From Turneriella parva DSM 21527 (GTDB taxonomy: Bacteria > Spirochaetota > Leptospiria > Turneriellales > Turneriellaceae): a stretch of DNA of 64,000 nucleotides. Positions 43,756-52,171 of the stretch are shown here, piece by piece (position 1 is the first letter of the stretch; every line of letters starts with the position of its first letter). A program made the position numbers and the translations under genes. Below the pieces are notes generated by a model. The model worked only from the letters and a program-made list of their open reading frames with translations. It made no database searches and was not told the DNA's origin. The stretch spans positions 62,001-126,000 of the forward strand of contig NC_018020.1 in assembly GCF_000266885.1 (NCBI RefSeq), written 5' to 3'.

Positions 43756-44736
43756 CTATCGCGCATCTTGCAGCCTCAATTCACCGGGCTGAAGATATTT
43801 GACCACATAGTCAGTGACGCCCTCTTCGAGCGGCGTTTTTTTCAACGCAATGCCTGCTTCGGCCAGCCGCGAGACATTGGCCTGGGTAAAATATTGGTAG
43901 CTGCCCTTGAGTGCGGCGGGCATATCGATATATTCAATATTCTTTTCTTTGCCCATGGCAGCGAAAACTGCCGCGGCAAGGTCGTTCCAGCTGCGTGCCA
44001 CGCCCGAACCGAGATTAAATATGCCGTTCGCGCTGCGTTTGGTAACGAGCTGCGAAATAACATCGACGCAGTCTTTGATGTAGACAAAGTCACGCTTCTG
44101 GTCACCGTCGCCGAATTCGGCACGGTTAGATTTGAATAACTTGAGAGATCCCACTTCTGATATCTGGTGAAACGCCTTATAGACAACGCTCGACATGTCA
44201 CCCTTATGGTATTCGTTCGGGCCGTAGACATTGAAGAATTTTATACCCGCAATGTGTTTTTGCCAGCCGTTCTGAATCGCGACTTCGTCAAAAATCTGCT
44301 TTGAATAGCCATAGCGGTTGATAGGCTTGAGGGTCATGCTTGTCGCATCGTCGTCGTTAAAGCCTGCCTCAATGCTTCCATAAGTTGCGGCGCTCGAAGC
44401 ATAGACGAAGCGAATGCCTTTTTCGAGCGCGTGCTCGGCGATGAAGCGCGTGTAGGCATAATTATTCGCCATCAGGTAGTCGCCCTGTTGTTCGGTTGTC
44501 GCCGAACATGCACCCATATGAATAATCGCGCTCACCGACTTGAATGCAGGTGTGCGCAGAGCTTCGAGAAACTGCGACTTATGCACGAAATCGCGGTATT
44601 TCAGTGAGACGAGGTTTTTCCACTTTGTCGACGCCTCGAGATTGTCAACGATGACAATGTCGGTTTCACCCAGTGAATTCAGGTGCGCCACCACAGCGCT
44701 GCCGATAAAACCCGCCCCACCGGTGACAACGATCAT
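43756..44736 (-). CDS. hldD: ADP-L-glycero-D-manno-heptose 6-epimerase
   Basis: 326 residues of the extended SDR family; makes the LPS core heptose donor. NADP fold M-I-V-V-T-G-G-A-G-F-I-G-S, active-site region Y-A-S-S-A-A-T-Y-G with Y-G-Y-S-K-Q-I-F, and K-F-F-N-V-Y-G-P-N-E-Y-H-K-G-D-M-S-S-V that separates HldD from GalE. Heptose synthesis implies a heptose-containing LPS. ATG 44736 starts the Rossmann strand; the extra 22 residues in the frame up to 44802 are unlikely. Divergent from the receiver-like gene. Confidence 0.92.
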   Translation of the reverse strand: MIVVTGGAGFIGSAVVAHLNSLGETDIVIVDNLEASTKWKNLVSLKYRDFVHKSQFLEALRTPAFKSVSAIIHMGACSATTEQQGDYLMANNYAYTRFIAEHALEKGIRFVYASSAATYGSIEAGFNDDDATSMTLKPINRYGYSKQIFDEVAIQNGWQKHIAGIKFFNVYGPNEYHKGDMSSVVYKAFHQISEVGSLKLFKSNRAEFGDGDQKRDFVYIKDCVDVISQLVTKRSANGIFNLGSGVARSWNDLAAAVFAAMGKEKNIEYIDMPAALKGSYQYFTQANVSRLAEAGIALKKTPLEEGVTDYVVKYLQPGELRLQDAR

Positions 44737-44795
44737 GGGTTCAAACGTCTGCTGCTGACAGGGCGAAAAGCACAAACGCTTGTCCGTGTGTCTGA

Positions 44796-44811
44796 CTCCC
44801 ATTTTTGGGAG
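44796..44811 (+). promoter_or_regulatory. Hairpin covering the ribosome-binding site
   Basis: CTCCCA (44796-44801), TTTT, TGGGAG (44806-44811). The 3' arm contains the GGGAG Shine-Dalgarno of the receiver-like gene (ATG 44815), so folding would block initiation. Confidence 0.6.
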
Positions 44812-44814
44812 CTA

Positions 44815-45546
44815 ATGACATTCAAGGTCCTTATCATCGAGGATAATCACAGCTTTATCGACAGCCTCAAGGTTATGCTGCGCGATTTATCGCTCGATTT
44901 TGCTCAGGCATTTCGTTTCAGCGACGCCGTCGCGCTGCTCGACAAAACAGGTGTTTTCTACAACCGGCAAACGCCAGACAAGCCAGAAGATCTCGTGGCA
45001 AGCGAGGTTGAAGCGGCCACCTCATCTGCCAAAAAGAGCAAAGAAAAGGCCGCCACTATGGCCAAGCTTTATAATGAGGGCGGTGTTTTTCTCGTCATTG
45101 TTGAACAGAACACCGAATCGAGCATGAAGGGCACAGACTTCGTCGCGCACGCGGTCAAAAGGTACCCCGGCCTGGCAGAAAGTGATTTTGTGATTCTGAC
45201 ACACCGCCTCGACGCTGTCCCGCAGAGAGCGCATGGTTTTCCTGTGCTCGAAAAACCCCTGCGCGCCGCCCAGATTCGCCAGATTGTCAGCGCAAAAATT
45301 AAACAGGCGCAAGATATGGTCGACCTGCAAGAGCGCGTCGCTAACGAAAGGTCATCGCCCGCAGCAAAAGCCGAAACGGCCCCAAAACCCGCACGCAAGG
45401 GCCTTCGAGACCTGCTAAAGATCAACCGGTCTGGCGATGCAGAAGCAGCCGTCGAAGCGCCTGAGAAAAAGCCGGTGCGCAAGCCACGCAAAACTGCTCA
45501 GGCAGCGACTGCAAAAAAGAAGCCGCGCACCACGGCGAAAAAATAG
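44815..45546 (+). CDS. Degenerate receiver-domain protein with basic tail
   Basis: 243 residues. Residues 1-165 follow a receiver fold: V-L-I-I-E-D-N with acidic Glu9/Asp10, Thr129 in V-I-L-T-H and Lys147 in L-E-K-P-L. The phospho-acceptor aspartate is replaced by Glu97 in V-I-V-E-Q-N, and there is an insertion of about 45 residues ahead of it. The last ~75 residues are Lys/Ala/Pro-rich, like histone H1 or nucleoid proteins. It may be a phosphorylation-independent regulator or DNA-binding protein (inference). ATG 44815 follows GGGAG; the open frame to 44683 is not supported. Confidence 0.75.
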   Translation: MTFKVLIIEDNHSFIDSLKVMLRDLSLDFAQAFRFSDAVALLDKTGVFYNRQTPDKPEDLVASEVEAATSSAKKSKEKAATMAKLYNEGGVFLVIVEQNTESSMKGTDFVAHAVKRYPGLAESDFVILTHRLDAVPQRAHGFPVLEKPLRAAQIRQIVSAKIKQAQDMVDLQERVANERSSPAAKAETAPKPARKGLRDLLKINRSGDAEAAVEAPEKKPVRKPRKTAQAATAKKKPRTTAKK

Positions 45547-45562
45547 CGTCGCCGCGGCACGC

Positions 45563-46102
45563 TCAGAAAGCGAGCAAGCGTTCTGTCTCTTTAATAATCT
45601 CACTTACGGCCATCATTTTTCCCTGACCCACGTCGCCGCACACGGCCTCGCCGTCAGCCGCGTCAAAAATATGGTAACCGAAACTCTTGCAGACCTTTAG
45701 AGAATTCTGCGTCGCGGGGTGCGCGTACATCGAAGGGTTCATCGCCGGGGCAAGCGCGACCTTGCCTGTAAAGGCGAGCAGCGTCGCGGCGAGCACATCG
45801 TCGGCTCTGCCCTGGGCTGCCCGCGCAATAAAATCGGCGCTCGCCGGGGCAACGAGCAGCAATTTAGCATCATTGCGCAGCTCTATGTGCTGCATTGCGT
45901 CTTGCGATAATGAGGATCTATAATCGTCATCGACCACGACGCGGTTCTCTGACAACGCCCCAAACACGACCGGATTAATCCACCCGGCGGCGGTGCGGGT
46001 CATTACCACGTGAACGTCATGGCCCCGCTTCACCAGCTCGCGCACAATGTCGCAGGCACGATAGGCCGCTATCGAAGCGGTAACTCCGTAGATGATTTTC
46101 AT
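45563..46102 (-). CDS. coaC: Phosphopantothenoylcysteine decarboxylase, stand-alone
   Basis: 179 residues of the HFCD flavoprotein family: V-T-A-S-I-A-A-Y-R at the FMN site, catalytic-type His in Q-H-I-E-L, V-A-P-A-S-A-D-F-I, P-A-M-N-P-S-M-Y, and the substrate-clamp cysteine in V-C-G-D-V-G-Q-G-K-M. It corresponds only to the CoaC half of the usual bifunctional CoaBC; no CoaB synthetase domain follows or is seen nearby. It overlaps the phospholipase-like gene by 4 bp. Confidence 0.88.
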   Translation of the reverse strand: MKIIYGVTASIAAYRACDIVRELVKRGHDVHVVMTRTAAGWINPVVFGALSENRVVVDDDYRSSLSQDAMQHIELRNDAKLLLVAPASADFIARAAQGRADDVLAATLLAFTGKVALAPAMNPSMYAHPATQNSLKVCKSFGYHIFDAADGEAVCGDVGQGKMMAVSEIIKETERLLAF

Positions 46103-47280
46103 GTGCTGCTCCTGTGGTGCGCTTGGGTAATGTAACGAAAGTTTCCGTCAATCTGTAAGGGCGAAAAGTATTGCATTTTTTCTGTCGGCACGGCGACGCG
46201 ACCGTTGTTCAGGCTGTAACCTTTGAGAACTCTGCGGGCGTCTTGTCTGTGCGAAAAGCCCCTTGCATAGTTGAAAGCGGCGCGAAAGAAGGCATGCGAG
46301 CGGGCGAGTGCCCGGCGCTGCAAAGCCTGAGGGCGAATGGATTGCTCGCGGTTAGACACGGGATCGCGATAAGACTGCAAATCTGATATCTTAAAAAAAT
46401 CCCCCTTTGATTTCGAAAGGTACGCACTGTAAGAAACTGCCGGGTAAAGCAGGCTACTGTTGAAATGCAGCCTGTCTTGGCGCTTGCGGTTATACCATAA
46501 ACCCGACCGTGCAATGCCCGCATTCTGAAAAAGCCGGTTAAATCGGCTCTGCTTCTTGTAACACCGTTTGACAACCGCAATCAGCGGATGCCGGCGAATT
46601 TCAGACTGAGTCAAAGACCCAAACTGCCGTGTAGCCTCTTCGGGAAATGCCAGCAGAATCGACTGTGTATAGAAGGCCAGCACCAAATCGCGCCATTTTT
46701 CAGGCAGCGCGAGTTTGTGCTTTGCCCTGAATTTCTTCAGATCAGAATCAATCGCCGCGAGATTGTAAAGATCGAGCACAGTCTCAATGGCGCGGTGCCT
46801 GGCTTCAGAGCGCAGCTTTTCACGTCGGTCGGGGGCATAATAGTTGCCGGCATAATGGTATACAATCGGGTGCATCACGGTATCGAGGGCGACGTGTGAA
46901 AGATAGCCCAGCACAAAGAGCAGCAAACCGTCACGCTGCTCGGTTGAAAATGCCCTGCCCGCGTTTATGTTGGCCTGCAGACGCTCGTCGCGCAGCGTAT
47001 CGAGCATCACCATAACATGCGCGAGCGAGTCTTCACCTTGCGTACCGTGAATCAATTCGCCCCAAAAAAGACCGCGGTGCTTCACGCGAAGTTCCCAAGG
47101 CAGCTTGATGTCGTAGAAAAAAATATCGGGTGAAACCGACCCGAAGTACAAGAGTTGCGGCAGACGTTCGGCTATAAAAACAATCTCGCGCCCAACAGCA
47201 TGTTTATCGGGAGACGCGGCCGCTGCAAGTGTATGCACTGCCCGCTCAGCCAGAATACAATGGGTGATTTCTTTTGGCAT
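46099..47280 (-). CDS. Zinc-dependent phospholipase C-like protein
   Basis: 393 residues. The first ~180 match the zinc-dependent phospholipase C/nuclease-P1 fold: K-E-I-T-H-C-I-L-A, L-Y-F-G-S-V-S-P-D, I-H-G-T-Q-G-E-D-S, and G-Y-L-S-H-V-A-L-D-T-V-M-H-P, supplying His and Asp zinc ligands. No signal peptide is visible, unlike secreted phospholipases, so it may be cytoplasmic. The C-terminal half has no recognised domain and is Arg/Tyr-rich. ATG 47280 is chosen over the long upstream frame (to 47556), which overlaps the CBS gene antiparallel in character and lacks a ribosome site. Confidence 0.75.
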   Translation of the reverse strand: MPKEITHCILAERAVHTLAAAASPDKHAVGREIVFIAERLPQLLYFGSVSPDIFFYDIKLPWELRVKHRGLFWGELIHGTQGEDSLAHVMVMLDTLRDERLQANINAGRAFSTEQRDGLLLFVLGYLSHVALDTVMHPIVYHYAGNYYAPDRREKLRSEARHRAIETVLDLYNLAAIDSDLKKFRAKHKLALPEKWRDLVLAFYTQSILLAFPEEATRQFGSLTQSEIRRHPLIAVVKRCYKKQSRFNRLFQNAGIARSGLWYNRKRQDRLHFNSSLLYPAVSYSAYLSKSKGDFFKISDLQSYRDPVSNREQSIRPQALQRRALARSHAFFRAAFNYARGFSHRQDARRVLKGYSLNNGRVAVPTEKMQYFSPLQIDGNFRYITQAHHRSST

Positions 47281-47339
47281 TTCTGTCTTGTTTTGGTATT
47301 CAAGGGATGCTGCGCAACCCTTGAATCTTCGGGTAGAAC

Positions 47340-47771
47340 CTACTGCTGCGCAATAAAGTCTTTCAGCAGCTGCGCCTCTGATTCTGTGCGCTTCAGGCGC
47401 GCCGAAATGATATCGTCTAACGAGATTAGGCCGACGGTTTTGCCGTCGCGCACCACGGGAAGGTGGTGAATGTGATTTTCTGTCATCAGACCGAGCGCCT
47501 GGTCGAGTGGCGTTTCTGAAGGTACCGTCGTAAGATTCTTCGACATGACCTCCCACACTTCAACTTTTTCGAGCTGCGTGTAGCGCTCGGCGATAAGCCG
47601 AAGCACGTCTTTCTGCGTAATAATGCCGACAACATCGCCTGCGGGGGTGAGAATCAAAAGGCCCGTCTCTTTTATCGAAAGCATGTGCCTCACTGCCGCC
47701 AGCACAGAGTCGGATTGTTTTACCTGCGGTTTCGGCTCGCTTTTGGCATTGATTATATCAAGAACACGCAT
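47340..47771 (-). CDS. CBS-domain pair protein
   Basis: 143 residues made of two CBS repeats: first around I-K-E-T-G-L-L-I-L-T-P-A-G-D-V-V-G-I-I-T-Q-K-D, second around N-H-I-H-H-L-P-V-V-R-D-G. Such stand-alone pairs bind adenosyl ligands (AMP, ATP, SAM) and regulate partners. No catalytic domain is attached. It lies between the phospholipase-like gene and the PilZ/DUF1577 gene, same strand. Confidence 0.9.
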   Translation of the reverse strand: MRVLDIINAKSEPKPQVKQSDSVLAAVRHMLSIKETGLLILTPAGDVVGIITQKDVLRLIAERYTQLEKVEVWEVMSKNLTTVPSETPLDQALGLMTENHIHHLPVVRDGKTVGLISLDDIISARLKRTESEAQLLKDFIAQQ

Positions 47772-47823
47772 AATCTACCGCCTGACCTGATTTCGCCGCG
47801 ACGTAAAGATGATTTTGGTACCT

Positions 47824-48951
47824 TTAAGGTGTTTTTGCCAGATTATCGATGTACTGGTGGTACCGATCGCTTTCGCCCTTGCGCGAAGAGAAACCCTTTA
47901 TAGCCACGCCAATCGCGAGATCATCTTGCGGAGTATACCCGGTATAACATATCTGCGTGAATACAGTTATCGGTTGCTGCAACTTGAAAATTACATCGAA
48001 GCTGAACCCCTTCTGGTGCACCAGAAACTTCTTGAGTTCGGGGTCGGTCACAACGAGACGCATGCCGCCGCGTGAAATATCGGCGATCGACTGGCGTTTG
48101 TTGATCAGCATCGTGTTCGAATCGCGCATCTGGTCGACCATTTCAAACGCAAGCATTTTCAGTTCGAGCGCTGTATCAATGCCAAGTTTCTTCTCGTGAG
48201 AAATCAGCTGAATAAAGCCGAGCGGAATCGAGGCGCCGTCGTGGCCCAGATAGATGATGGGCACGATCATCTCTGAAACGATCTTCTTCTTGCGATAGTC
48301 TTCCATTACTGTACCAATTTCGGTATTGAGGTGCTCGCGGTAGTCGACAAACCCATCGGTGTCTTCGGGCATATACGACAGCAAGTCTTGCGTGTCGTGT
48401 ATCATGAGAATTTTCATGGTCTTGCGAACAAGTTCTGTTTTCTCATCGTCTTTTTCAAAAATCTTAACTTTTACTTCATCAGCAAAATCTTTTAGCCGCT
48501 GTTGAAATTTCTCGAGGTGAATCTTAACCGAAGTGGGTACGTTAAAGAGCGAGGCGTTGATCGTATTGCGCGCGGCACGAATATTGTTCACGACAACCAG
48601 ATCTGAACTCATGGCGTAACGGGCAGATTTGCGTTCGTTCGCCGCGATTTTGACGTGCGCGACTGAAAACTTGTACTGGTTTCCGGGCAGCTTATCGCTG
48701 ATAGCGCCGACTATTTCGAGCTGCTTATTGAATGTGTGGTAGAGCGTCAGCTCGCCCTCAAGATCGCGCAGCGAATCAATGATCAGGCAATTCGGGTCTT
48801 TAAAATCAAGAACCTTGACTTCGATCTTCTCATAAAAACCCTTGATCATATAGGTTTTGCCAGCCGCGTATTGGCGCAGCATACCGGGCATCTTAGCCTG
48901 GTCTTCTATAATCTGGTATCTTCTTTCAGCCCGTTCTTTGAATACGCTCAT
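47824..48951 (-). CDS. DUF1577-like protein with C-terminal PilZ-like domain
   Basis: 375 residues. A helical N-terminal region, a middle part reading N-T-I-N-A-S-L-F-N-V-P and a C-terminal PilZ-like segment, R-Q-S-I-A-D-I-S-R-G-G-M-R-L-V-V, where the R-x-x-x-D/N-x-S-x-x-G pattern for c-di-GMP binding is visible. The overall architecture recalls DUF1577, a family I remember as restricted to leptospires. ATG 48951 lies 2 bp after the valS stop; a TTG at 48957 overlapping the stop is the alternative. It is likely coupled to valS. Confidence 0.65.
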   Translation of the reverse strand: MSVFKERAERRYQIIEDQAKMPGMLRQYAAGKTYMIKGFYEKIEVKVLDFKDPNCLIIDSLRDLEGELTLYHTFNKQLEIVGAISDKLPGNQYKFSVAHVKIAANERKSARYAMSSDLVVVNNIRAARNTINASLFNVPTSVKIHLEKFQQRLKDFADEVKVKIFEKDDEKTELVRKTMKILMIHDTQDLLSYMPEDTDGFVDYREHLNTEIGTVMEDYRKKKIVSEMIVPIIYLGHDGASIPLGFIQLISHEKKLGIDTALELKMLAFEMVDQMRDSNTMLINKRQSIADISRGGMRLVVTDPELKKFLVHQKGFSFDVIFKLQQPITVFTQICYTGYTPQDDLAIGVAIKGFSSRKGESDRYHQYIDNLAKTP

Positions 48952-48953
48952 GA

Positions 48954-51770
48954 TCAAGAGAGCGAAGACAGCATGTCGCGTACTCTGTCAAGGCGGGTAT
49001 TGTAATCGGCGAGTTTTTGCTTTTCGGCCTCGACCAGCTCGGCCGGCGCGCGATCGGCGAACTGCGGGCTGTCGAGTTTTGCCTGCGCTGCTTGTCTGCC
49101 TTTTTCGATGGAAATGATTTCTTTTTCCAGGCGCCCCTTCTCCCGTTCGATGTCAATCGAGCCAGCGAGATCAAGGTAAACTTCGACACCCTTGCGCAGC
49201 ACAGCGTGTATCATCTTGGTAGCCGGCTTGTCGAATTTCACCTCGCCGAGCCTTGCGAGGCTCACCAAAAAGGCGGAGTGAGAACGCACGAAATCCGCCG
49301 CGCTGGCGTCTTCGAGCATGACATGCACCGCGATTTTAGCACCCGGTTCGACCGAAAGTTCGGCCCTCACCTGCCGGATTTTTCCCGCGAGTTCCAGCAT
49401 TATGGCAGTGTGATTGTCGGCGGCGGCTGTAGGTGCGTGTGCGCCAGCCTTTGGCCAAGCTGACACCGTGAGCAATTTTGCGTCACCGCCCGGCAGAACA
49501 CTGGCGAGTTCCTCGGTGATAAATGGCATCGCGGGGTGCAAAAGGCGCAGCGCCGCGCGAAAGACTGTGTAGAGAGTGTAAAGCGCGCCGTCGCGCATCG
49601 AGTCATCTTTGAGTGCAACCTTGCTCATCTCGATATACTGGTCGCAGAAAGTTTTCCAGAGAAAGTCGTAGATCGCCAGCGCGTAGTCGGCAAAGTAGAA
49701 ACCTTCGAGCGCTGCATCGCATTTGGCAATGGCAACATCAAGCTCGCGCAGCACATATTCGTCGATCGCAGAAAGTTTTGGCGCAGCTTTCGGTAATTCA
49801 TATGCCTCGGGTGTATTCATGAGAATGAAGCGCGCGGTATTCCAGATCTTGTTGCAGAATGCCTGGTAACCCTTGAGGCGCGCTTCGTCGTAGATAATGT
49901 CTTTGCCGTCGGGCATGATGCTGATAAGAAAGAAACGGAATGCATCGGTGCCGTATTCGTCCATCTTCTCGAGCGGGTTGACAACGTTGCCCTTCGATTT
50001 CGACATCTTCTGCCGGTTGGCGTCGCGCACCAGCGAGTGGATGATCACTTTCTCGAACGGCGTCTTGTGCATGAAGTGCATACCCATCATGAGCATGCGC
50101 GACACCCAGAAGAAGATGATGTCGAAACCCGTGACGAGAGTTGAAGTGGGATAGAAATTATCCAGGAGAGGACTCCTTGGAGCTGGATAGTCCCCCTCCC
50201 GTCCTCCCCCGCTAGCGGGGGAGGTGCCGGAGGCGGAGGGGGAGCGCGATGGCCACACGTTTTCGATTTCTGCAATCTCCTGTGGCATCAGCGTCGAGAA
50301 TGGCCACAGCGCTGACGAGAACCACGTATCGAGCACATCTTTGTCGCGCTTGATGTTCTTCGACTTGCAGTGCGAACACTCCGTCGCATCAGAGACGCTC
50401 ACGGTCACACCTTCGCAGTCACTGCAATACCATGCCGGCACCTGGTGTCCCCACCACAGCTGGCGGCTGATGCACCAGTCTTCGATCTTGTTCATCCAGT
50501 CGAAGAACAGGTTCTCCCAGCGTTTGGGGTAAAACTGCGTCGCACCTGAAGTGACTGCGTTCACGGCCTTGTCGGCGAGCGGGCGAATTTTCACGAACCA
50601 CTGTAGCGAGAGGCGCGGCTCAACGACTGCACCCGAGCGGTACGAGTGTCCCACGCTGTGTCTATGCGGTTCAATTTTTTCAATCAGGCCGCCTTCGGCG
50701 CCGGCACCGAGGACATCCTGTCCGCCGGCGCTTTGGTGCGTCCATGCACCTAAATCTTCAACAATCTTCTTGCGGCAGGCCTCGCGGCTTAAGCCCTTGT
50801 ACGGGCCTGCAAGATCGTTCATGTGCGCCGAGTCGGTCATGACGTTCGTGAGCGGCAGGTTGTGGCGCGTGCCGGTGGCAAAGTCGTTGAAGTCATGCGC
50901 CGGGGTAATTTTCACCACGCCGGTTCCGAACTCCTTGTCGACGGAATCATCAAAGACAATCGGGATTAGCTTGTTGAGGAAAGGTACTTTAGCTTTCGCG
51001 CCTTTCAAATGCTTGTATCTTTCGTCTTCAGGGTGCACTGCCAGCGCCTCGTCGCCGAGAATTGTTTCGGGGCGCGTGGTTGCAACGAGCAGGTATTTCT
51101 TACCATCATGCTCCGCCCCCTCGAGTGGGTAGCGCACGTAGTAGAGGTGACCGCCGATTTCCTTATACTCCACCTCGATGTTCGACAGCGCTGTCTGGTC
51201 CTTCGGGCACCAGTTGATCATGCGCTCGCCGCGGTAGATCAAACCTTCGTTGTAGAGTTGCACGAACACGCGGCGAACGATATGGCTTAAGCCTTCGTCC
51301 ATCGTGAAGCGCTCCATGTCCCAGTTCACGCTCTCACCGAGCTGGCGCTGCTGGTGCGTGATCATGCCGCCCGATTCAGCTTTCCACTGCCACACGCGCT
51401 CTTCAAACTTTTCGCGCCCCATGTCTTCGCGGCGCAGGCCCTCTTTCGCGAGCAACCTCTCGACGACGTTCTGCGTCGCGATACCCGCGTGGTCGGTGCC
51501 CGGCACCCAGAGCGCAGCTTTACCCAGCATGCGCTGGTGGCGAATCAATATATCCTGCAGTGTGTGGTTGAGCGCATGGCCGAGATGCAGCGACCCGGTG
51601 ACGTTAGGCGGAGGTATAACAATACTGTAACAATCTTCGGGTTTGAGATCTGCATCCGCCTTACCGGTATTCTTATGGTAATCAAAGTAGCCCTCTTTTT
51701 CCCAGAGCGGGTACCACTTTTCCTGCAGCCCCTGCGGATTATAAACGGAGCCGAGTTCCTTCTTCGCCAT
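48954..51770 (-). CDS. valS: Valyl-tRNA synthetase, with palindromic-element insertion
   Basis: 938 residues. Class I synthetase: HIGH motif G-S-L-H-L-G-H-A, editing-domain T-T-R-P-E-T-I-L-G-D, and KMSKS in Q-K-M-S-K-S-K-G-N. C-terminal coiled coil near the end (R-E-K-G-R-L-E-K-E-I). Between N-V-W-P and D-N-F-Y-P-T-S, where other ValRS are short, lie about 29 residues of Ser/Pro/Gly-rich sequence encoded by two hairpins (see 50159-50249). The frame is kept across it. The first gene of a transcript running into the DUF1577-like gene. Confidence 0.95.
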   Translation of the reverse strand: MAKKELGSVYNPQGLQEKWYPLWEKEGYFDYHKNTGKADADLKPEDCYSIVIPPPNVTGSLHLGHALNHTLQDILIRHQRMLGKAALWVPGTDHAGIATQNVVERLLAKEGLRREDMGREKFEERVWQWKAESGGMITHQQRQLGESVNWDMERFTMDEGLSHIVRRVFVQLYNEGLIYRGERMINWCPKDQTALSNIEVEYKEIGGHLYYVRYPLEGAEHDGKKYLLVATTRPETILGDEALAVHPEDERYKHLKGAKAKVPFLNKLIPIVFDDSVDKEFGTGVVKITPAHDFNDFATGTRHNLPLTNVMTDSAHMNDLAGPYKGLSREACRKKIVEDLGAWTHQSAGGQDVLGAGAEGGLIEKIEPHRHSVGHSYRSGAVVEPRLSLQWFVKIRPLADKAVNAVTSGATQFYPKRWENLFFDWMNKIEDWCISRQLWWGHQVPAWYCSDCEGVTVSVSDATECSHCKSKNIKRDKDVLDTWFSSALWPFSTLMPQEIAEIENVWPSRSPSASGTSPASGGGREGDYPAPRSPLLDNFYPTSTLVTGFDIIFFWVSRMLMMGMHFMHKTPFEKVIIHSLVRDANRQKMSKSKGNVVNPLEKMDEYGTDAFRFFLISIMPDGKDIIYDEARLKGYQAFCNKIWNTARFILMNTPEAYELPKAAPKLSAIDEYVLRELDVAIAKCDAALEGFYFADYALAIYDFLWKTFCDQYIEMSKVALKDDSMRDGALYTLYTVFRAALRLLHPAMPFITEELASVLPGGDAKLLTVSAWPKAGAHAPTAAADNHTAIMLELAGKIRQVRAELSVEPGAKIAVHVMLEDASAADFVRSHSAFLVSLARLGEVKFDKPATKMIHAVLRKGVEVYLDLAGSIDIEREKGRLEKEIISIEKGRQAAQAKLDSPQFADRAPAELVEAEKQKLADYNTRLDRVRDMLSSLS
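50159..50249. repeat. Palindromic element inserted in frame in valS
   Basis: Two adjacent hairpins. First: TATCCAG (50159-50165) with CTGGATA (50183-50189), enclosing CTCC-TT-GGAG. Second: TCCCCCTCC (50191-50199) with GGAGGGGGA (50235-50243), enclosing a perfect 22-bp palindrome (50203-50224) centred on GCTAGC. The inserted codons encode about 29 residues rich in Ser, Pro and Gly. The inner core is of a type I recall from scattered bacterial genomes; this is memory, not a search. Confidence 0.75.
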
Positions 51771-51828
51771 GCGTTAGGGCTGGCTTTTGAGTCAGGGTGA
51801 AAAGCATTGATAGTACAGCCTATTGCGG

Positions 51829-51993
51829 TCACTTACCGCGAAAGAATTCATAAACCGCGAGTAGCGCTCCAACCAGGCCGATGGCCTGAATTAGTGTCTC
51901 TACGGTAGGTTTGAACTCATTGTACGTCGAAACTAGTAAGAGCAGGGTTGTCGCAATACCCGCACCCAGAAAAGCAAGGACGCGCTCGTTCAT
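51829..51993 (-). CDS. Small membrane protein, 54 residues
   Basis: M-N-E-R-V-L-A-F-L-G then two hydrophobic stretches (about 8-23 and 34-48), ending F-F-R-G-K. Its ATG overlaps the stop of a 39-residue membrane ORF by 4 bp. The longer frame to 52263 is not membrane-like and lacks a start site. No homologue recognised. Confidence 0.5.
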   Translation of the reverse strand: MNERVLAFLGAGIATTLLLLVSTYNEFKPTVETLIQAIGLVGALLAVYEFFRGK

Positions 51994-52109
51994 CGATGCG
52001 CAGAGTTCTTGGCGACTTCTTTGGCAACCATGCGCGACAGACCAACCGCCAACAGGTAAATGCCTGAGGTAATGCCGACGATTGCCATGATGAGAGTAAA
52101 TGTACTCAC
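51990..52109 (-). CDS. Very small membrane protein, 39 residues
   Basis: GTG start at 52109 (ATG 52088 possible). One hydrophobic helix, V-G-I-T-S-G-I-Y-L-L-A-V-G-L, then a basic tail K-E-V-A-K-N-S-A-H-R. Stop TGA 51990-51992 overlaps the next gene start. The pair could be a small membrane complex, a toxin-like peptide pair or chance ORFs; coupling is the main support. Confidence 0.4.
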   Translation of the reverse strand: MSTFTLIMAIVGITSGIYLLAVGLSRMVAKEVAKNSAHR

Positions 52110-52171
52110 GGCACGAGTATAACCTGAGCCAACCTGTGCTGGCAACAAAAACAAATGCTCTCAGTTGGCCC

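Noticed and set aside
43204-44139. Long plus-strand ORF (311 aa)
   Set aside because: Antisense to apt and hldD, both of which have full motifs; composition is Arg/Cys/Phe-rich shadow sequence.
46099-47556. Long form of the phospholipase-like protein
   Set aside because: First ~92 residues are Arg/Ser-rich without homology and overlap the CBS gene; ATG 47280 gives the conserved start.
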